Below are positions 34,761 through 46,506 of a stretch of 64,000 bases of DNA, in pieces. Each line of letters opens with the position of its first letter. Positions within the stretch are counted from its first letter, which is position 1. The translations under genes were made by a program, and so were the position numbers. Origin of the DNA: Anisodus tanguticus (taxonomy: Eukaryota; Streptophyta; Magnoliopsida; Solanales; Solanaceae); the NCBI GenBank assembly GCA_034509755.1, contig CM067559.1, positions 17,466,501 through 17,530,500 on the forward strand. Reading direction: 5' to 3'. The notes under the pieces were generated by a model. That model did not search any database and was not told where the DNA came from. It saw only the letters and a program-made list of their open reading frames with translations.

Positions 34761-35487
34761 TACTATCTATATGCATTTACAATCAGAGTCTGAAAAAGGT
34801 AAACCATAGCTTACCTCAATGCTGAGTAGGGGTCACAAACTTTCATCCCAAAGCCTTGCCTTTATAAAGTCTTTTCGAGTGATCAAAGTCTATCAAACAT
34901 TGATCCTATGTCAAAATACGATTCTATAGACACCCATATTTCTATGGTAATAATTCAGGCCTAAAAAGTCACCCGAAAGTCTAATTCCGAGCCCCAGAGG
35001 AAAAAGTTATAATTTATTTCGAAAATAAGATTTATATAATCAAATTCATACTCTACGTGATTAAACGAGTCCAACGACACCCATATTACCGTATAAATTT
35101 TCGGACTCAAAATACGCAATTCGGATAGTGACACGGGGCCCACAAGGACAAAACTGAAATTTTATTTTATAAATAGTTTATCCATAATTCAGCAAATTTA
35201 AATTTTGGAATTGTACCCAACACTGACCGCGAATCAACCTCCAATATCAAGAAAATTATAGGCTAAAATTCTCAATATATGCCGCAAAGAAAATGAACCC
35301 AAATATCTAGAGTTTTAATCCCTTCTCCATCACTACTTTAATCAATATCCTCATCATCATTTAATCAACCTCACAAGAACAAAATCAAAAATCACTGCAC
35401 CTTATATAAGATTAAGGAACATTGAAGTGTGTCCACACACACAACGTAAATAAAACAAAAATGGAATTTCACCAAAGATTAACCAAT
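34761..35487. repeat. 745 bp duplication, unit 1
   Basis: Starts tactatctatatgcattta and matches 35506-35910 plus 40801-41102, including caaagtctatcaaacat, the gagtccaacgacacccat block, cctccatcactac and aatcaacctcacaagaac. Only substitutions and small indels separate the units. Confidence 0.88.
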
Positions 35488-35910
35488 TCATACTCTACGC
35501 GACTATACTATCTATATGCATTTATAATAGGAGTTTGAAAAAGGTAAACCATAGCCTACCTCAATACCGAGCAAGGGCCACAAACTTTCAACCCAAAGTC
35601 TTGCCTTTACGAAATCTTTCTGAGTGATCAAAGTCTATCAAACATAGATTCTATGTCAAAATACGATTCTATAGACCCCCATATTGCTATGGTAATAATT
35701 CGGATCCAAAATGTCACCCGAAAGCCTAATTCCGAGCCTCGGAGGGTAAACTTATAATTTATTTCAAAAATTAATTTTTTTATCAAATTCATACTCTACG
35801 TGATTAAACGAGTCCAATGATACTCATATTTCCATATAAATTTTTGAACTTAAAATACATAATCCAGATAGTGACCCGAAGGCAAAACTAAAATTTTATT
35901 TTATAAATAG

Positions 35911-36153
35911 TGTAAGATGATATTAATCTCCCTTCGAGGAGTCTTTCATTAATATCAAGGTATATATAGAGTACAATATTCATCCCTTATACAATAGGAA
36001 TCCTAAGCCTATACAAAAGAGGAATCCTAAGCCTATACAAAAGAGGAATCCTAAGCCTATACAAAAGAGGAATCCTAGTCTTACCATAATTATATTTACA
36101 CAATATATGAAAATATTCTAATTATGGGTATGGAATATATTTACACGCTTACA
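35911..36153 (-). repeat. 3' LTR of copia element 2
   Basis: 243 bp. It holds three copies of the 24 bp word gcctatacaaaagaggaatcctaa, where the 5' LTR has two. The polypurine tract is directly to its right at 36154-36164 (caccccctcag on the plus strand). Confidence 0.93.
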
Positions 36154-36770
36154 CACCCCCTCAGTCGGAGCGGGAGGAGGCCGGACGCTGAGACTGGCTC
36201 GAAGTCAAGAAATAAGCTGTGCGGGAAGTCCTTTGGTAAATATGTCTGCATACGATAGGATGATGGAACATGTAACACTCTGACATGGCCTAATGCAACT
36301 TTCTCACGAACGAAGTGTAGGTCTATCTCAATATGCTTGGTTCGCTGATGTTGAACCGGATTATGAGAAAGATAGATGGCAGAGATGTTATCACAAAACA
36401 CAATAGATGCCTGACGCAAAGGACACTGAAGTTCTAACAGTAAATTTCTGAGCCAACAAATCTCAGCTACTACATTTGCAAATCCTCTGTACTCAGCCTC
36501 GGCACTGGAGCGAGATAGGGTAGCCTGTCGCTTGGCAGACCAAGAAATCAGATTATCCCCTAAGAAAACACAAAAGCCGGAGGTGGAGCGTCGCGTGTCC
36601 GGACACCCTGCCCAATCTGCATCCGTATATGAAAGCAACTGTCTGGTGCAGAGGGGTATAGGTGCAAACCATAATCAGGAGTGCCCTTAATGTATCGAAT
36701 GATACGCTTAAGAGCAGTGAATGAGACTCCCTGAGGGCATGCATGAATAAGCACACCTGCTGAACAGAGC
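36141..36770 (-). pseudogene. RNase H of copia element 2
   Basis: The minus strand shows ALKRIIRYIKGTPDYGLHLYP, then in another frame YTDADWAGCPDTRRSTSGFCVFLG, SSAEAEYRGFANVVAE, VFCDNISAIYLSHNPVQHQ and KHIEIDLHFVREKV. All acidic site motifs are intact. Frame breaks lie near 36640, and at the end the usual TDIFTKGLP reads MQTYLPKDFP in a shifted frame. Confidence 0.9.
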
Positions 36771-37770
36771 ATAAGCTATGTCTGGCCTGGTGAATGTGAG
36801 ATACTGAAGTGCACCTGCAAGGCTCCTATACAGAGTAGGATCAGAGACTGGAGCACCATCCATAGCACTGAGCTTAGATTTGGAATCAACTGGAGTAGGC
36901 ACCTCTTTGCAGTTCGCCATCTTAGCCCTGTACACAATCTCTTCTGCATACTTACGCTGACACAAGAACATATGATTGGCAGACCTGGTCACTGATATCC
37001 CCAAAAAGTAACTCAGCTTTCCCAAATCAGTCATTGCAAATTCGGACTTGAGCAAGGCAATAATCTCATTTTTCAATCCGTCGGAGGAGGCAGTAAGAAC
37101 AATATCATCCACGTAAAGTAATAAGTAAGCCGTGCTACTACCTCGATGAAAAATGAAAAGTGATGTATCACTCTTGCTTCATACAAACCCAATCGCAAGA
37201 TATACACTGGCAAAGCGATCATACCACGCACGGGGGTCCGCCGAGTGCCATATAGTGACTTACGGAGACGGCACACATAGTGAGGAAGCTGCTGGATGGG
37301 TGAACCCGGTGGCGATGCATGTAGGCTGTCTCTCTCGGATCCCCATGTAAGAATACATTCTTCACATCAAGCGATGGATCGACCGGTGTTTGCCCATGGC
37401 TATGCTCAAAAGCTGTGCGGATGGTAGCCGGTTTGACAACCGGGTGAAAGTCTCACCACAATCAATGCCCTCCTGCCGATTTGTGCCATTAGCCACAAGA
37501 CGGGCCTTATACCTCTCAAGATCCCCATTGTCTCGAACTTGTGAGGAAATAGCCACATACAACGAATGACATTCACCCCCTCGAGGTCTAGGTACTAGAT
37601 CCCACGTGTCTTTGTTTAGTTAAAGCATTGAATTCCTCATACATAGCCGCATTCCAATTAGGGTCTTGTTTGGCCAATTTTGGGTTCTTTGGAAGTGGAG
37701 AGATGGTTTGGGCAGACAAGTTGAAATGGACTTTGGGTTTGAAGATTCCATGCTTTGAACGAGTTTCCAT
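36708..37770 (-). pseudogene. RT of copia element 2, multiply frameshifted
   Basis: Pieces in order: NAAMYEEFNAL (37588-37770), DLERYKARLVANGTNRQEGIDCGETF (37362-37562), CRLRKSLYG (37073-37276), and MDDIVLTASSDGLKNEIIALLKSEFAMTDLGKLSYFLG to FTRPDIAYAL (36708-37112). The active-site YVDD reads WMDD in one frame, that is the Y-V part falls at a frame break. Every motif of the domain is there at high similarity, but the frame changes at least four times. Confidence 0.88.
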
Positions 37771-38010
37771 TAGATGGGTAGGGACAGTGGGTGGCGGAGT
37801 GGTGTCTGAGACGGGGGGTAAAGTCGGATAAGGAGAGGGTGGGGGCGAAGCCGTCGGAGGTGCCGCGGCTCCTGGATAGAGAGTCGCGGTGCTAGAAGGT
37901 TGACAGGCTTCTCTGAAGTTTGGGTGCCGCGGCTCTGACGACGGAACAGAGGATGTGAGTTGTTCGATTATGAGGGGAGAGATGGCAGACTCATCAAGAA
38001 AGGAGTAGTC

Positions 38011-39103
38011 CTATTTTTGGAATTTTGGAAGATTCGAAAACGGGAATGTGGTCTCGTCGAATGTGACGTGACGAGATATGTGGATCTGACGAGTCGACAA
38101 GTCATAGCATAGATAGCTCCTATGGTTCGGCGGGAATCCTAGAAAGACACATGGAGTGGACCTAGGAGCAAGCTTGTGAGGGGCGGTGGAGCTAAGGTTG
38201 GGATAGCACAGACAACCAAAAATCCGTAGATGATCATAAGAGGGGATTCTATGGTAGAGGATTTCGGTAGGGGTCATATTGTGAAGAGTGCTAGTAGGGA
38301 GAATATTTAGAGTGTATTCTGACATTTTAGCAGCATAGACCCAGAAGGGGGGAGGGAGGGAGGCATGAATCAATAAGGTGCGAATCATATTGTTAATGGT
38401 GCGGATGATTCTTTCAAACTTTACCATTTTGTGGAGAGGTGTGAGGGCGGGGAGAAGCGAAAGACCATGCCATTATTGGTACAAAAGCGGTGAAACATAG
38501 AGTTATTGAATTCACGACCATTATCGCACTGAAATGATTTTATGCCTTTTCCAAATTGTGTTTGAATGAAATTGCGAAACTCAAGAAATTTGACAAACAC
38601 TTCCGATTTAAATTTAAGAGGGTATAACCAAACGTAGTGTGAAAAATCATCAAGCAACACAAGATAGTATTTATGACCGAGAGAACTAGGGATAGGAGAT
38701 GTCCATAAATCGGCATGTATGATATCAAAAGGAGCAAATGTAACACTAGTAGATGATTTAAACGGAAGACGAATATGTTTGCCTAAAGAGCAAGAAACAC
38801 AATTTTAGGCAAGTTTCCCATTACAAGCAATGAAATTGTTGCCTCTAAGAAAATTAAAAACGGGACTCCTGGATGACCAAGCCTATTATGCCAGGTTGAA
38901 GAAGAAACAACCGCTAGAGTGACGGGAGAGCAAGATCTGGCAGCGGAGGTGGAAGTGAATGGATAGAGATCCCCCATGCTATTGCATCTCGTAAGAGGTG
39001 TCCCCGTATGAAGATCTTTTACAGTAAAACCAAAAGGGTCAAAATCCACAGAGACAGAATTATTACGAGTAAATTGGCGGACATATATGAGGTTCTTAAT
39101 CAT
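38011..39103 (-). pseudogene. Integrase of copia element 2
   Basis: Pre-integrase motif TWHNRLGHPG (about 38880), then LDDFSHYVWLYPLKFKSEVF with the first catalytic D, IKSFQCDNGREFNN with the second, a broken NGKFERIIRTINNMIR at the E position, and HLRIFGCLCYPN and STPCVFLGFPPNH. Frame breaks near 38780 and 38425. Confidence 0.9.
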
Positions 39104-39190
39104 GTGTGGGGCATATAGGGTGTTTTTGAGGGAGAAGGGTGGATGAGGAGGTTGTGTGTATGAGGTACCATAACCCTTAACTGGAATGCG

Positions 39191-40439
39191 TTATCCACTA
39201 CCAACTGTAACATATTGAGGATGCTTTAAACAAAACAGTTTAGAAATAGTACCTGCAGCATGTTGGATGACGTGAGATGTGGCGCCTGAGTCCATGTACC
39301 AAGTATTGTCAGGTTGTTGCATAGATAGGGTGCTGAACGCCTGACACAACTCAGTGGGTGTCATGCCGGAGGAGGGCTGCGGGACCCGACCTTGCATGAA
39401 GTGGGCTGCTGTGGGGGGTGGAGCGGGGCCTAACAAACCGGGGTAAGAATACGGATTGTATGGCTGCTGGTACTGGAATGGACTTGGCGCCGCGACTCTG
39501 AACTGGGGTGCCGCAGCTCTGTACTGGGGCGCCGCGGCGCTATAGACGAACTGCTGAGGAGTCGCGGCCCAGTTGTTCTGCGATCTGTTCGTTGCTGTTC
39601 TTCTTTGTTGGTTACGTTGACCGTGACCCTTGCCACGACCACGGCCTTCTCTACCGCCGCGGCCTTTTCCACCCTTGCCGCCGCGGCCCCGCATTGTTGG
39701 GAGTTGTCCGGTGGCGTCGATCTTGGGGTTGCGTGTCGACGGCCCTAACACCGCCGGGTGTGCTCATCCTGCTTAGCACGACGGGTTCTTCGAGCAACAA
39801 TTGTGAGCGAGCTTTGTTAAAACTCGGTAGCGGATCTGGCTGTTGAATAATGGTGGCCAAAGTATCATATTCGCCCTTAGTAAGGCCAGAAATCATTTGT
39901 AGCACCATTTTATCGTCAGTGACAGGCGTGCCGATGTTGGAGAGTTGATCCGCTAGAAGTTTAAGCTGCTTGCAGTACTCAGAGACATTGGAGAAGTTTT
40001 CAAGACGTGTTTTGTTGAATTGTTCTTCCAAATACACGGCACGAGTGTGCTTGTTGTCCTGAAAAATTTCCTCCAAACGATTCCACAAGTCAAGGGCTGT
40101 GGAGTCATATTTCATGATAGTAAGGAGCAAATCCTGAGAGATACTACCATATATCCATTGTTTGACGCCGGCGTCGAGACGATGCCAGATAGAATCATCA
40201 ACCTCCGTTGGGCGCGGAATAGTGTCATCAATATGGTGAAGCACATTATAGAGACATGCATGATTGCGAAAAAGTTCTACCCAAGGAGAATACTGGTTGT
40301 TTTCTTGATCAAGAATAATGGAAATATGGTTCTTGATGTTGGAAACAGTAAGGGCGGGATGAAACGGGGGTGATGACTTTGTGGTGGAATTTGTGGAGGT
40401 AGAGGCGTCAGAAAGTGTGGAAGAATCAGGGATAGCCAT
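39191..40439 (-). pseudogene. gag and protease of copia element 2
   Basis: Gag starts at 40439 and is open for 262 codons: ALTVSNIKNHISIILDQENN, SPWVELFRNHACLYNVLHHID, LWNRLEEIFQDNKHTRAVYLE and VSEYCKQLKLLADQLSNIG. A frameshift near 39700 leads to an Arg/Gly-rich basic stretch (RGRGKGHGQR) in place of a zinc knuckle, then the protease motif TWYMDSGATSHV near 39290. The start ATG lies 124 bp downstream of the PBS, as expected. Confidence 0.9.
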
Positions 40440-40562
40440 TTAGAGAAGAGAAGAAAGGAAGAACAAAACCCGAAAAACAAGAAGAAAATCCGGGAGGGCC
40501 GCAGCGTAGGAGAGGCAGCCGACGGCTGTGGAAGAGAAAGGTTTTTAGGGTTTTGTTTATTT

Positions 40563-40795
40563 GGCTCTTGATACCATGTAAGATGATATTAATCTCCCTT
40601 CGAGGAGTCTTTCATTAATATCAAGGTATATATAGAGTACAATATTCATCCCTTATACAATAGGAATCCTAAGCCTATACAAAAGAGGAATCCTAAGCCT
40701 ATACAAAAGAGGAATCCTAGTCTTACCATAATTATATTTACACAATATATGAAAATATTCTAATTATGGGTAGGGAATATATTTACACGTTTACA
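40563..40795 (-). repeat. 5' LTR and PBS of copia element 2
   Basis: LTR 40577-40795 (219 bp), followed on the minus strand by TGGTATCAAGAGCC at 40576-40563. Confidence 0.92.
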
Positions 40796-41102
40796 AATAG
40801 TTTACCCATAATTCAACTAGTTTAAATTTTTGAATTTTACTCAACACTGACGACGAATCAACCTCCAATATCAAGAAAATCATTTCAAAATTCTAGGCTA
40901 AAATTTTCAATATGTGCAGCAAAGAAAATGAACCCAAATGTCTAGAGTTTAGAGTTTTAGTCCCTTCTCCATCACTACTTTAATCAATATCCTCATCATC
41001 ATTTAATCAACCTCACAAGAACAAAATCAAAAATCACTGCATCTTATATAAGATTAAGGAACATTGAATAAAAATGAAATTTCACCAATGATTAACCAAT
41101 AC

Positions 41103-41516
41103 AACATCACTGTAGTAGTCACTGTATGCACCCTTACTCTAGTCATAATGGTCTGATTATTAGTTAATCATTATGCCATATATAATCCACAATTTATTTT
41201 TATCTCCTAGCCATATAAGGATCCAACAACAAAAGTAAATTAGGACTAGAATCATATTCCAATAAATTTTCCACCTCCTACTCAATCCCCACCTTTGCTA
41301 CACCCAAATAAAGATCTCAGATCATTTCTTTTCCTTTTTCATTCACTATAATGAATAAAAAATAATTATATTTAGAACATTACCGGAAGACTAATCACGT
41401 CAAATTTCCACCTCGACTCGTACGCCGCAATTTCAATCACTTTCCTTTAGTTCCCTTCTTCCTTTTGGTTAGAAAATAATAAAGTTTTCTCCTTCCTAAT
41501 ATTATCCTAGCCTTTA
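41103..41516. other. Stretch without a recognised gene
   Basis: AT-rich. No reading frame or repeat recognised. Confidence 0.4.
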
Positions 41517-41690
41517 TTTAGCTGCAACAAGGAATGATGGGTCTTGCCCATTTAATATATATTGAGTTGCCATAATGTTCCACTTACTACTTCATCATGT
41601 TATATAATAATGACTTGTCCACAACTCTACTAGTACTTAAACATCTCAAGTGTGGACATTAACTCCCTCAATTTCTCATATTGCATAGAC
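41517..41690. repeat. Direct duplication, 187 bp apart, unit 1
   Basis: tttagctgcaacaaggaatgatg starts here and again at 41704. The unit runs through gagttgccataatgt, ccacttactacttcatcatg and ctcaagtgtggacatt. Unit 2 is 41704-41777 plus 43733-43830, split by the solo LTR. Confidence 0.9.
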
Positions 41691-41777
41691 ATTAGGACGA
41701 TGCTTTAGCTGCAACAAGGAATGATGAGTCTTGCCCATTTAATATGTCTTGAGTTGCCATAATGTCCCACTTACTAC

Positions 41778-43732
41778 TGTAACATCCCGTATTTTCGGGC
41801 GATGGTTTGAACCGCTAGACGCATGTAAATAGAACCGAGCGTTGGAGAATTTTTTATCATGTTTACGTATGCGAATAAAGAAGCTTAGTATATAAGAGGA
41901 TGCGGTTCCGAAATAATTTAAGATTTTAAAAGTGTGACGACGATGATCGAAAATATTATTTCGTGTGAGCCAACAGAGGCTATAGACTAGCATTATATCA
42001 CATGACCATGATAATGTGTTTATAAAGTGTGTTGAAAATGATTTATTTTTAGGTGAATGAAGATCTAGGAATTAATTACAAATGGGGGGGGACAAGATTA
42101 AGTGGACTAAGTATAGGTATAAGTGGAAATATCTACGTGTAGCATTTAAATGAGTCACCTAAGTGACTAAAGCAACATAACATAATGATGGCAGCTCATG
42201 AGGATAACAGGGCATGGGTAATTAATATGGGGGGAATTGTGGTCCATTGTATAGACTCCTCCGATACATTTGTATGAAAAAACATATTTCATTTTAAGAT
42301 TTATATAGGTACATCACTCACCCTTTGCTAATTATAGGAATCAATTTATAGGAAATTTAGGCAGCAACGTCCTAGCTCTTGCTCTTAAGAACATGAGCAA
42401 CAAACCTTTTCTTCTATAGAATTAATTCAACTTTGTTCTGAGTATGATCGAGCAGCAACATAAGTTCAATTTTTCGGGGTAGTAATTCTTGGACTATAAG
42501 ATCGAAGTGATATATGTCGTACACGTGTGTCGACGAGTGATCCGGCAAAAGGTGTGTTAAGACAAATTATTTCTTTCTTTTGGCATGTTCTAAGTTACGA
42601 AACGTAAACATAATATTGTCCCATAAATGATTCTACTCTTAGTAGTTAAGAATGTTCATGTTATTCATTCCTATTGTCAAAGCATGTCTAAAAATGTTCC
42701 TAAATCCCTATTGAGGTATATGGGAAAGATGTTAGTATTCATAATGTAAATCGGAGGTAAAACAATATTACATCACTCCGACAAACTTTTAGTGTCATAT
42801 TATCATATCATTCATGCATTACATTCATGGACATACCTTGCCCCCAAAGGAGTTATATACTCTACTATATTTATGAATTATATATGTATGGGGAATGGAA
42901 AAAGGGATACGACGTTATATACGCACACCACCTGCAGTTGGTACAGATATACACGATGATGATTATGCCTACAGAGGCCGAAATGATATGATGGGAGACG
43001 GCGTTATATACGCATATGTGCATGACCGCATTGTGCATGACATTTAGGCATATTATGGCCCTCAAAGGCATTCTACACAGATATGATACTTAAGCATATT
43101 ATGGCCCACAGAGGCATTCTGCACATACATGGTACTTAGGCTTATTATGGCCCTCAGAGGCATTCTCTACTAGTTGGTTGTTTCTTGTCTCATGTTACTT
43201 TCAGGTCCCTATTATGATATTTCTCAAGCCTGACATACTCGGTACATTATTCGTACTGACGTCCCTTTTGTCGGGGGACGCTGTGTTTCATGCTCGTAGG
43301 TCCAGATAGATAGAGCGACGGTTCACACCAGTAGGTTGCCACTTCAGCTAATATTGGAGCACTCCATTTGTTCTGGGATTGCGGTCTAGTCTTGGTACAG
43401 TATTTTGCATATGCATATGGGTATGGCGGGGCCCTCTCCCGACCTTGTGATATCACGTACTCTTTAGAGGCTTGTAGACAGTTGTCCTGTGTATAGTAGT
43501 CGTATATGGCCTTGTCGGTCTTGATATGTATATGTATAGAGATTGGGTCCTTCTGGTTGCAGGAATTTTATATAGCTCTTTTCCAGTCTACTATTTTCAT
43601 GTATTAGCAGGGTATCTCGTGGCGGCCTCGTGGGACATGCGAAATTACATATATGTGCTAAATATATGATTAATGGTACTCGGCAAGTACCGTCCGGATG
43701 CCCGTCATGACCCTCCGGTTTGGGTCGTGACA
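41778..43732 (+). mobile_element. Solo LTR of the Tekay-type family
   Basis: 1955 bp, TGTAACATCCCGTATTTTCGG ... GGGTCGTGACA, with a perfect 5 bp TSD actac at 41773-41777 and 43733-43737. It is clearly the same family as the LTRs at 8698 and 15868. It keeps the region missing from the 3' LTR and has three copies of a ~54 bp unit with tattatggccc and aggcattct (43030-43165). Made by recombination between the two LTRs of an inserted element. Confidence 0.95.
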
Positions 43733-43737
43733 ACTAC

Positions 43738-43889
43738 TTCATCATGTTATGTAATAATGACTTGTCCACAACTCCACCTTTATACTAGTATTTAAATATC
43801 TCAAGTGTGGACATTCACTAACTTGTAATAAATTCTCCAACTAAAAAAAAAAGAAATAGAAACAAATCAGGTTGTTACAACACTACTAC
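43738..43889. repeat. Direct duplication, unit 2 right part
   Basis: ttcatcatgttatgtaataatgacttgtccacaactcc through ctcaagtgtggacatt repeats 41610-41660. The rest up to 43889 is AT-rich and unassigned. Confidence 0.8.
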
Positions 43890-45290
43890 ATAAGATGCTA
43901 CCATTGACAGTGTTCCAGTTGTACGGGAGTATCCTGATGTGTTTCTTTAGGATTTGCCAGGATTATCTCCTACACATGAGATATAGTTTTGTATCAGTAC
44001 ACTAGTAGGGACTCAACCCATTTCTATTCTCCTGTATCGTATGACACCAATCGAGTTGAGAGAGTTGAAGAGACAAATACAAGATTTGCTTGATAATGGC
44101 TTCATCAGGCCTAGCATATCACCTTTGGGTGCACCTATTTTATTCGTGAAGAAGAAAGATGTCTCAATGCGGATATGTATTGATTACAAGAAGTTCAACA
44201 AGGTTACAATCAAGAATAAGTACCCCTTGCCTCACACTGATTATTTATTTAACTTAATGCAGTGTGCGATCTACTTCTCTAAGATTTACCTAAGGTCGGG
44301 GTGCCACCAATTGAAAATCAAGGTGGAGGATATCTCCAAAACAACTTTTCAGATTAGGTATCACCGTTATTAGTTCTTGGTCATATCCTTTGGGCTTACC
44401 AATACCCCCATCAACATTCATAGATCTATTGAGTCGAGTATTAAAGTCATTCCTTGATACTTTTGTCATAGTGTTTATTGATGACATCCTGGTTTATTCA
44501 AGTAGCTAGGCGGAGCACAGGTGTCATTTGGGTCGATGTTGAAGAAACTTCAGGAATACAAGTTCTATGCCAAATTTTAGTAGTGCGAGTTCTGACTAGA
44601 CATAATGACGTTCTTGGTCACGTGGTTTATAAGGATGATATTCAAGTAGATCCAAAAAATATAGAAGTTGTTCAGTAGTGTCCTAGGCCTACTACACCCA
44701 TAGAGATGCAGAATTTTTTGGTCTTAATTAGCAGGCTATTACAGACGCTTTGTGGTGAGTTTTTTCGACCATAGAAACTCCTTTGACTAAATTGACACAG
44801 AAGGGTGTGCAATTCAAGTAGTATGAAGAATGTGAATCGAGTTTCAAAAATTCAAGACAACTTGATTACAGACCACAGTCTTGACATGGCCTACCAGGGA
44901 TGGAGGTTATACATCGTATTGTGATGCCTCACATGTGGGCTTGGGGTGTGTTTTGATGAAGAAAGGAAATGTGATTGTATAAGTCTCAAAACAACTTAAA
45001 AACCATGAGAAAAAATAACCGCCCCATGTGTACGTCACTACTTGTGTATTGAGCCATCTGAGGCGTATTCACGGATCACAAGAGCTTACAATAATTCTTC
45101 AAGCAGAATGGACCTGAATTTGAAGCAACAGAGGTGGTATGAGATACTCAAGAACTATGACATGACTATATTGAACCATTCAGGAAAGGCAAATATGGTT
45201 ACAGATGCCTTGAGTGAGGAAGTCCACGAGCACTTGGGCAGTTTCTTGGTTTTCTTCAAATTCATAGATATGTAAGAAAGGGAACAGTCT
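43890..45290 (+). pseudogene. Gypsy pol relic (RT and RNase H)
   Basis: RT motifs: EYPDVF, LPGLSPTHEI, QPISI.PYRMTPIELRELKRQIQDLL, NGFIRPSISPLGAPILFVKKKD, MRICIDYKKFNKVTIKNKYPLP (open 44041-44373), then VFI.DDILVYS at about 44470 and FLGHVV. RNase H: YCDASHVGLGCVLMKKGN (about 44920), LKQQRWYEILKNYDMTILNHSGKANMVTDALS (45110-45215). Both aspartates of the RT site are readable. About ten frame breaks or stops; no gag, integrase or LTRs. It is a different gypsy family from the Tekay-type element. Confidence 0.85.
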
Positions 45291-45823
45291 GAAGTAGTCC
45301 ACAACTATAGCTTACTTCCTTTCTAAAACAGGAGTTAATAGAAGAAGCTTGCCCACAGATAATTAAGTTTAATGTTTGAAGTTCCTCATTTCTTGGAATA
45401 AAGCCATTCCCCATGCTCAAAACCACCCTTAATGGATGGTGTGTGTGAAATGGAAATGGTTCAATTTTGATATGATATATTTTTAATTCTAAATATAAAA
45501 TTACTCCAAATCAATAGAATTATGAAAAGTGTGTATGCTGATATAAGGGGGGGAAAGAAGACAATAAATGGGAAAATATTGGCTACTAACATTCTTTAAT
45601 TGTCATATATCTTTTTGAGAACATGCATGGATTTTCTCTAGGAATAGAAAATTGATAACCTATTCTAAGGAGTCAAATAAGAAACATTACATTATCTCAT
45701 TCTTACCACTATTATTAATTAATAGTAATACTAATCAGGGTTCCTATTAATACTAAAAGGAGCACAAGAACTAACTTGTCCCTCCCTATAACCCAATTCT
45801 CATAAATAAAATCCATCAGAAAG

Positions 45824-45967
45824 TTATGCTGCAGGTGCCACTTTAGCTCCATCATCGTCGTCGTCATCATTATTTTCAAACTCCCTATTCAAACAGAAGC
45901 TAATTGAAGACCTAGCTTCTATCCTGCACGGACGAAAAGGCGATGTATTTGCGTTCACAATCACCAT
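45824..45967 (-). CDS. Small acidic-tailed protein, 47 aa, copy B
   Basis: ATG at 45967-45965, TAA at 45826-45824. The product starts MVIVNANTSPFRP, keeps both cysteines (14 and 25), CRIEAR, SFCLNREFE, six aspartates (34-39; residue 33 is Asn) and GAKVAPAA. Against copy A the seven replaced residues are 5, 6, 11, 20, 21, 32 and 33, all before the acidic run or at its edge. Ten of 18 base changes are silent. No signal peptide or membrane segment. The TATA box (46069-46077) sits about 100 bp before the ATG. The MITE lies further upstream, between the TATA box and the W-boxes, and may have changed expression. Function unknown. Confidence 0.6.
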   Translation of the reverse strand: MVIVNANTSPFRPCRIEARSSISFCLNREFENNDDDDDDGAKVAPAA

Positions 45968-46068
45968 TTTAATTTTTGAACTAAATAAAGACTTAAAATA
46001 TAGTATGAGAAGTCTTGAAAAACACTAGTCGTCAGTGATGATGGATATATTGTACTACAAATTTGTCC

Positions 46069-46077
46069 TATTTATAG
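46069..46077 (-). promoter_or_regulatory. TATA box of small gene copy B
   Basis: CTATAAATA on the minus strand, at the same distance from the ATG as in copy A. Confidence 0.5.
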
Positions 46078-46119
46078 CATTGATATGAGTGGCATTTGCA
46101 GAAAATATCGACCCATTAA

Positions 46120-46506
46120 GGGTGTGTTTGGTATAGAGGAAAATGTATTTTAATTTTTACAAGTTGGTCAAAACATTTTGTAAAATAGTTTCTTTAGGAA
46201 AATAAATTCGCTGAATAAGAAAAATGACTTCTATAGTGATAGTAGGGAAAATAAATTCCTTAACTAAGTGGCCTTCCAAGCTCATTGCCTCCTCCTCACC
46301 CCAATCCCGCCCCTTACCATCCCACCCCGCCACCCCGAAACTCCCGCTCCGGCCTCCCCATCCCACCCCATAGTATTTTCCTAAATTACATAAGAATATT
46401 CTTGGAACAATATTTTCTTTGCTTATGTAAACACTAGAAAATAAGTAAGAAACTCTTTTTTCAAAAAAATATTTCCATAAAAAACATTTTTGAACCAAAC
46501 ACGCCC
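46120..46506. mobile_element. MITE (Tourist/PIF-Harbinger type)
   Basis: 387 bp. The ends read GGGTGTGTTTGGT and, inverted, GGGCGTGTTTGGT (12 of 13 the same). It is flanked by TAA (46117-46119) and TAG (46507-46509), a 3 bp TSD with one change. Copy A has the uninterrupted site ccattaatttcct near 1868-1880, which proves the insertion. The minus-strand frame running through it is not a gene. Confidence 0.88.

Larger units (their letters stand above)
35911..40795 (-). mobile_element. Copia element 2, full length (Ale-like), recent
   Basis: LTRs 35911-36153 and 40577-40795 with 5 bp TSD aatag on each side (35906-35910, 40796-40800), PBS TGGTATCAAGAGCC (40576-40563) and a GAGGGGGTG purine tract next to the 3' LTR. 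Apart from one 24 bp repeat unit the LTRs differ at two positions, so insertion is recent. Gag-PR-IN-RT-RH are all present on the minus strand but divided by many frameshifts. Confidence 0.95.
35506..41102. repeat. 745 bp duplication, unit 2, split by copia element 2
   Basis: The left part is 35506-35910, the right part 40796-41102. The split is at a tataaatag site that unit 1 keeps whole (near 35166-35175), so unit 1 is the empty site and proves that the copia element came after the duplication. Confidence 0.88.

Noticed and set aside
39508..40373. Plus-strand frames of 112 and 117 codons
   Set aside because: Antisense to gag and protease of copia element 2, where the minus-strand frame has clear Gag motifs.
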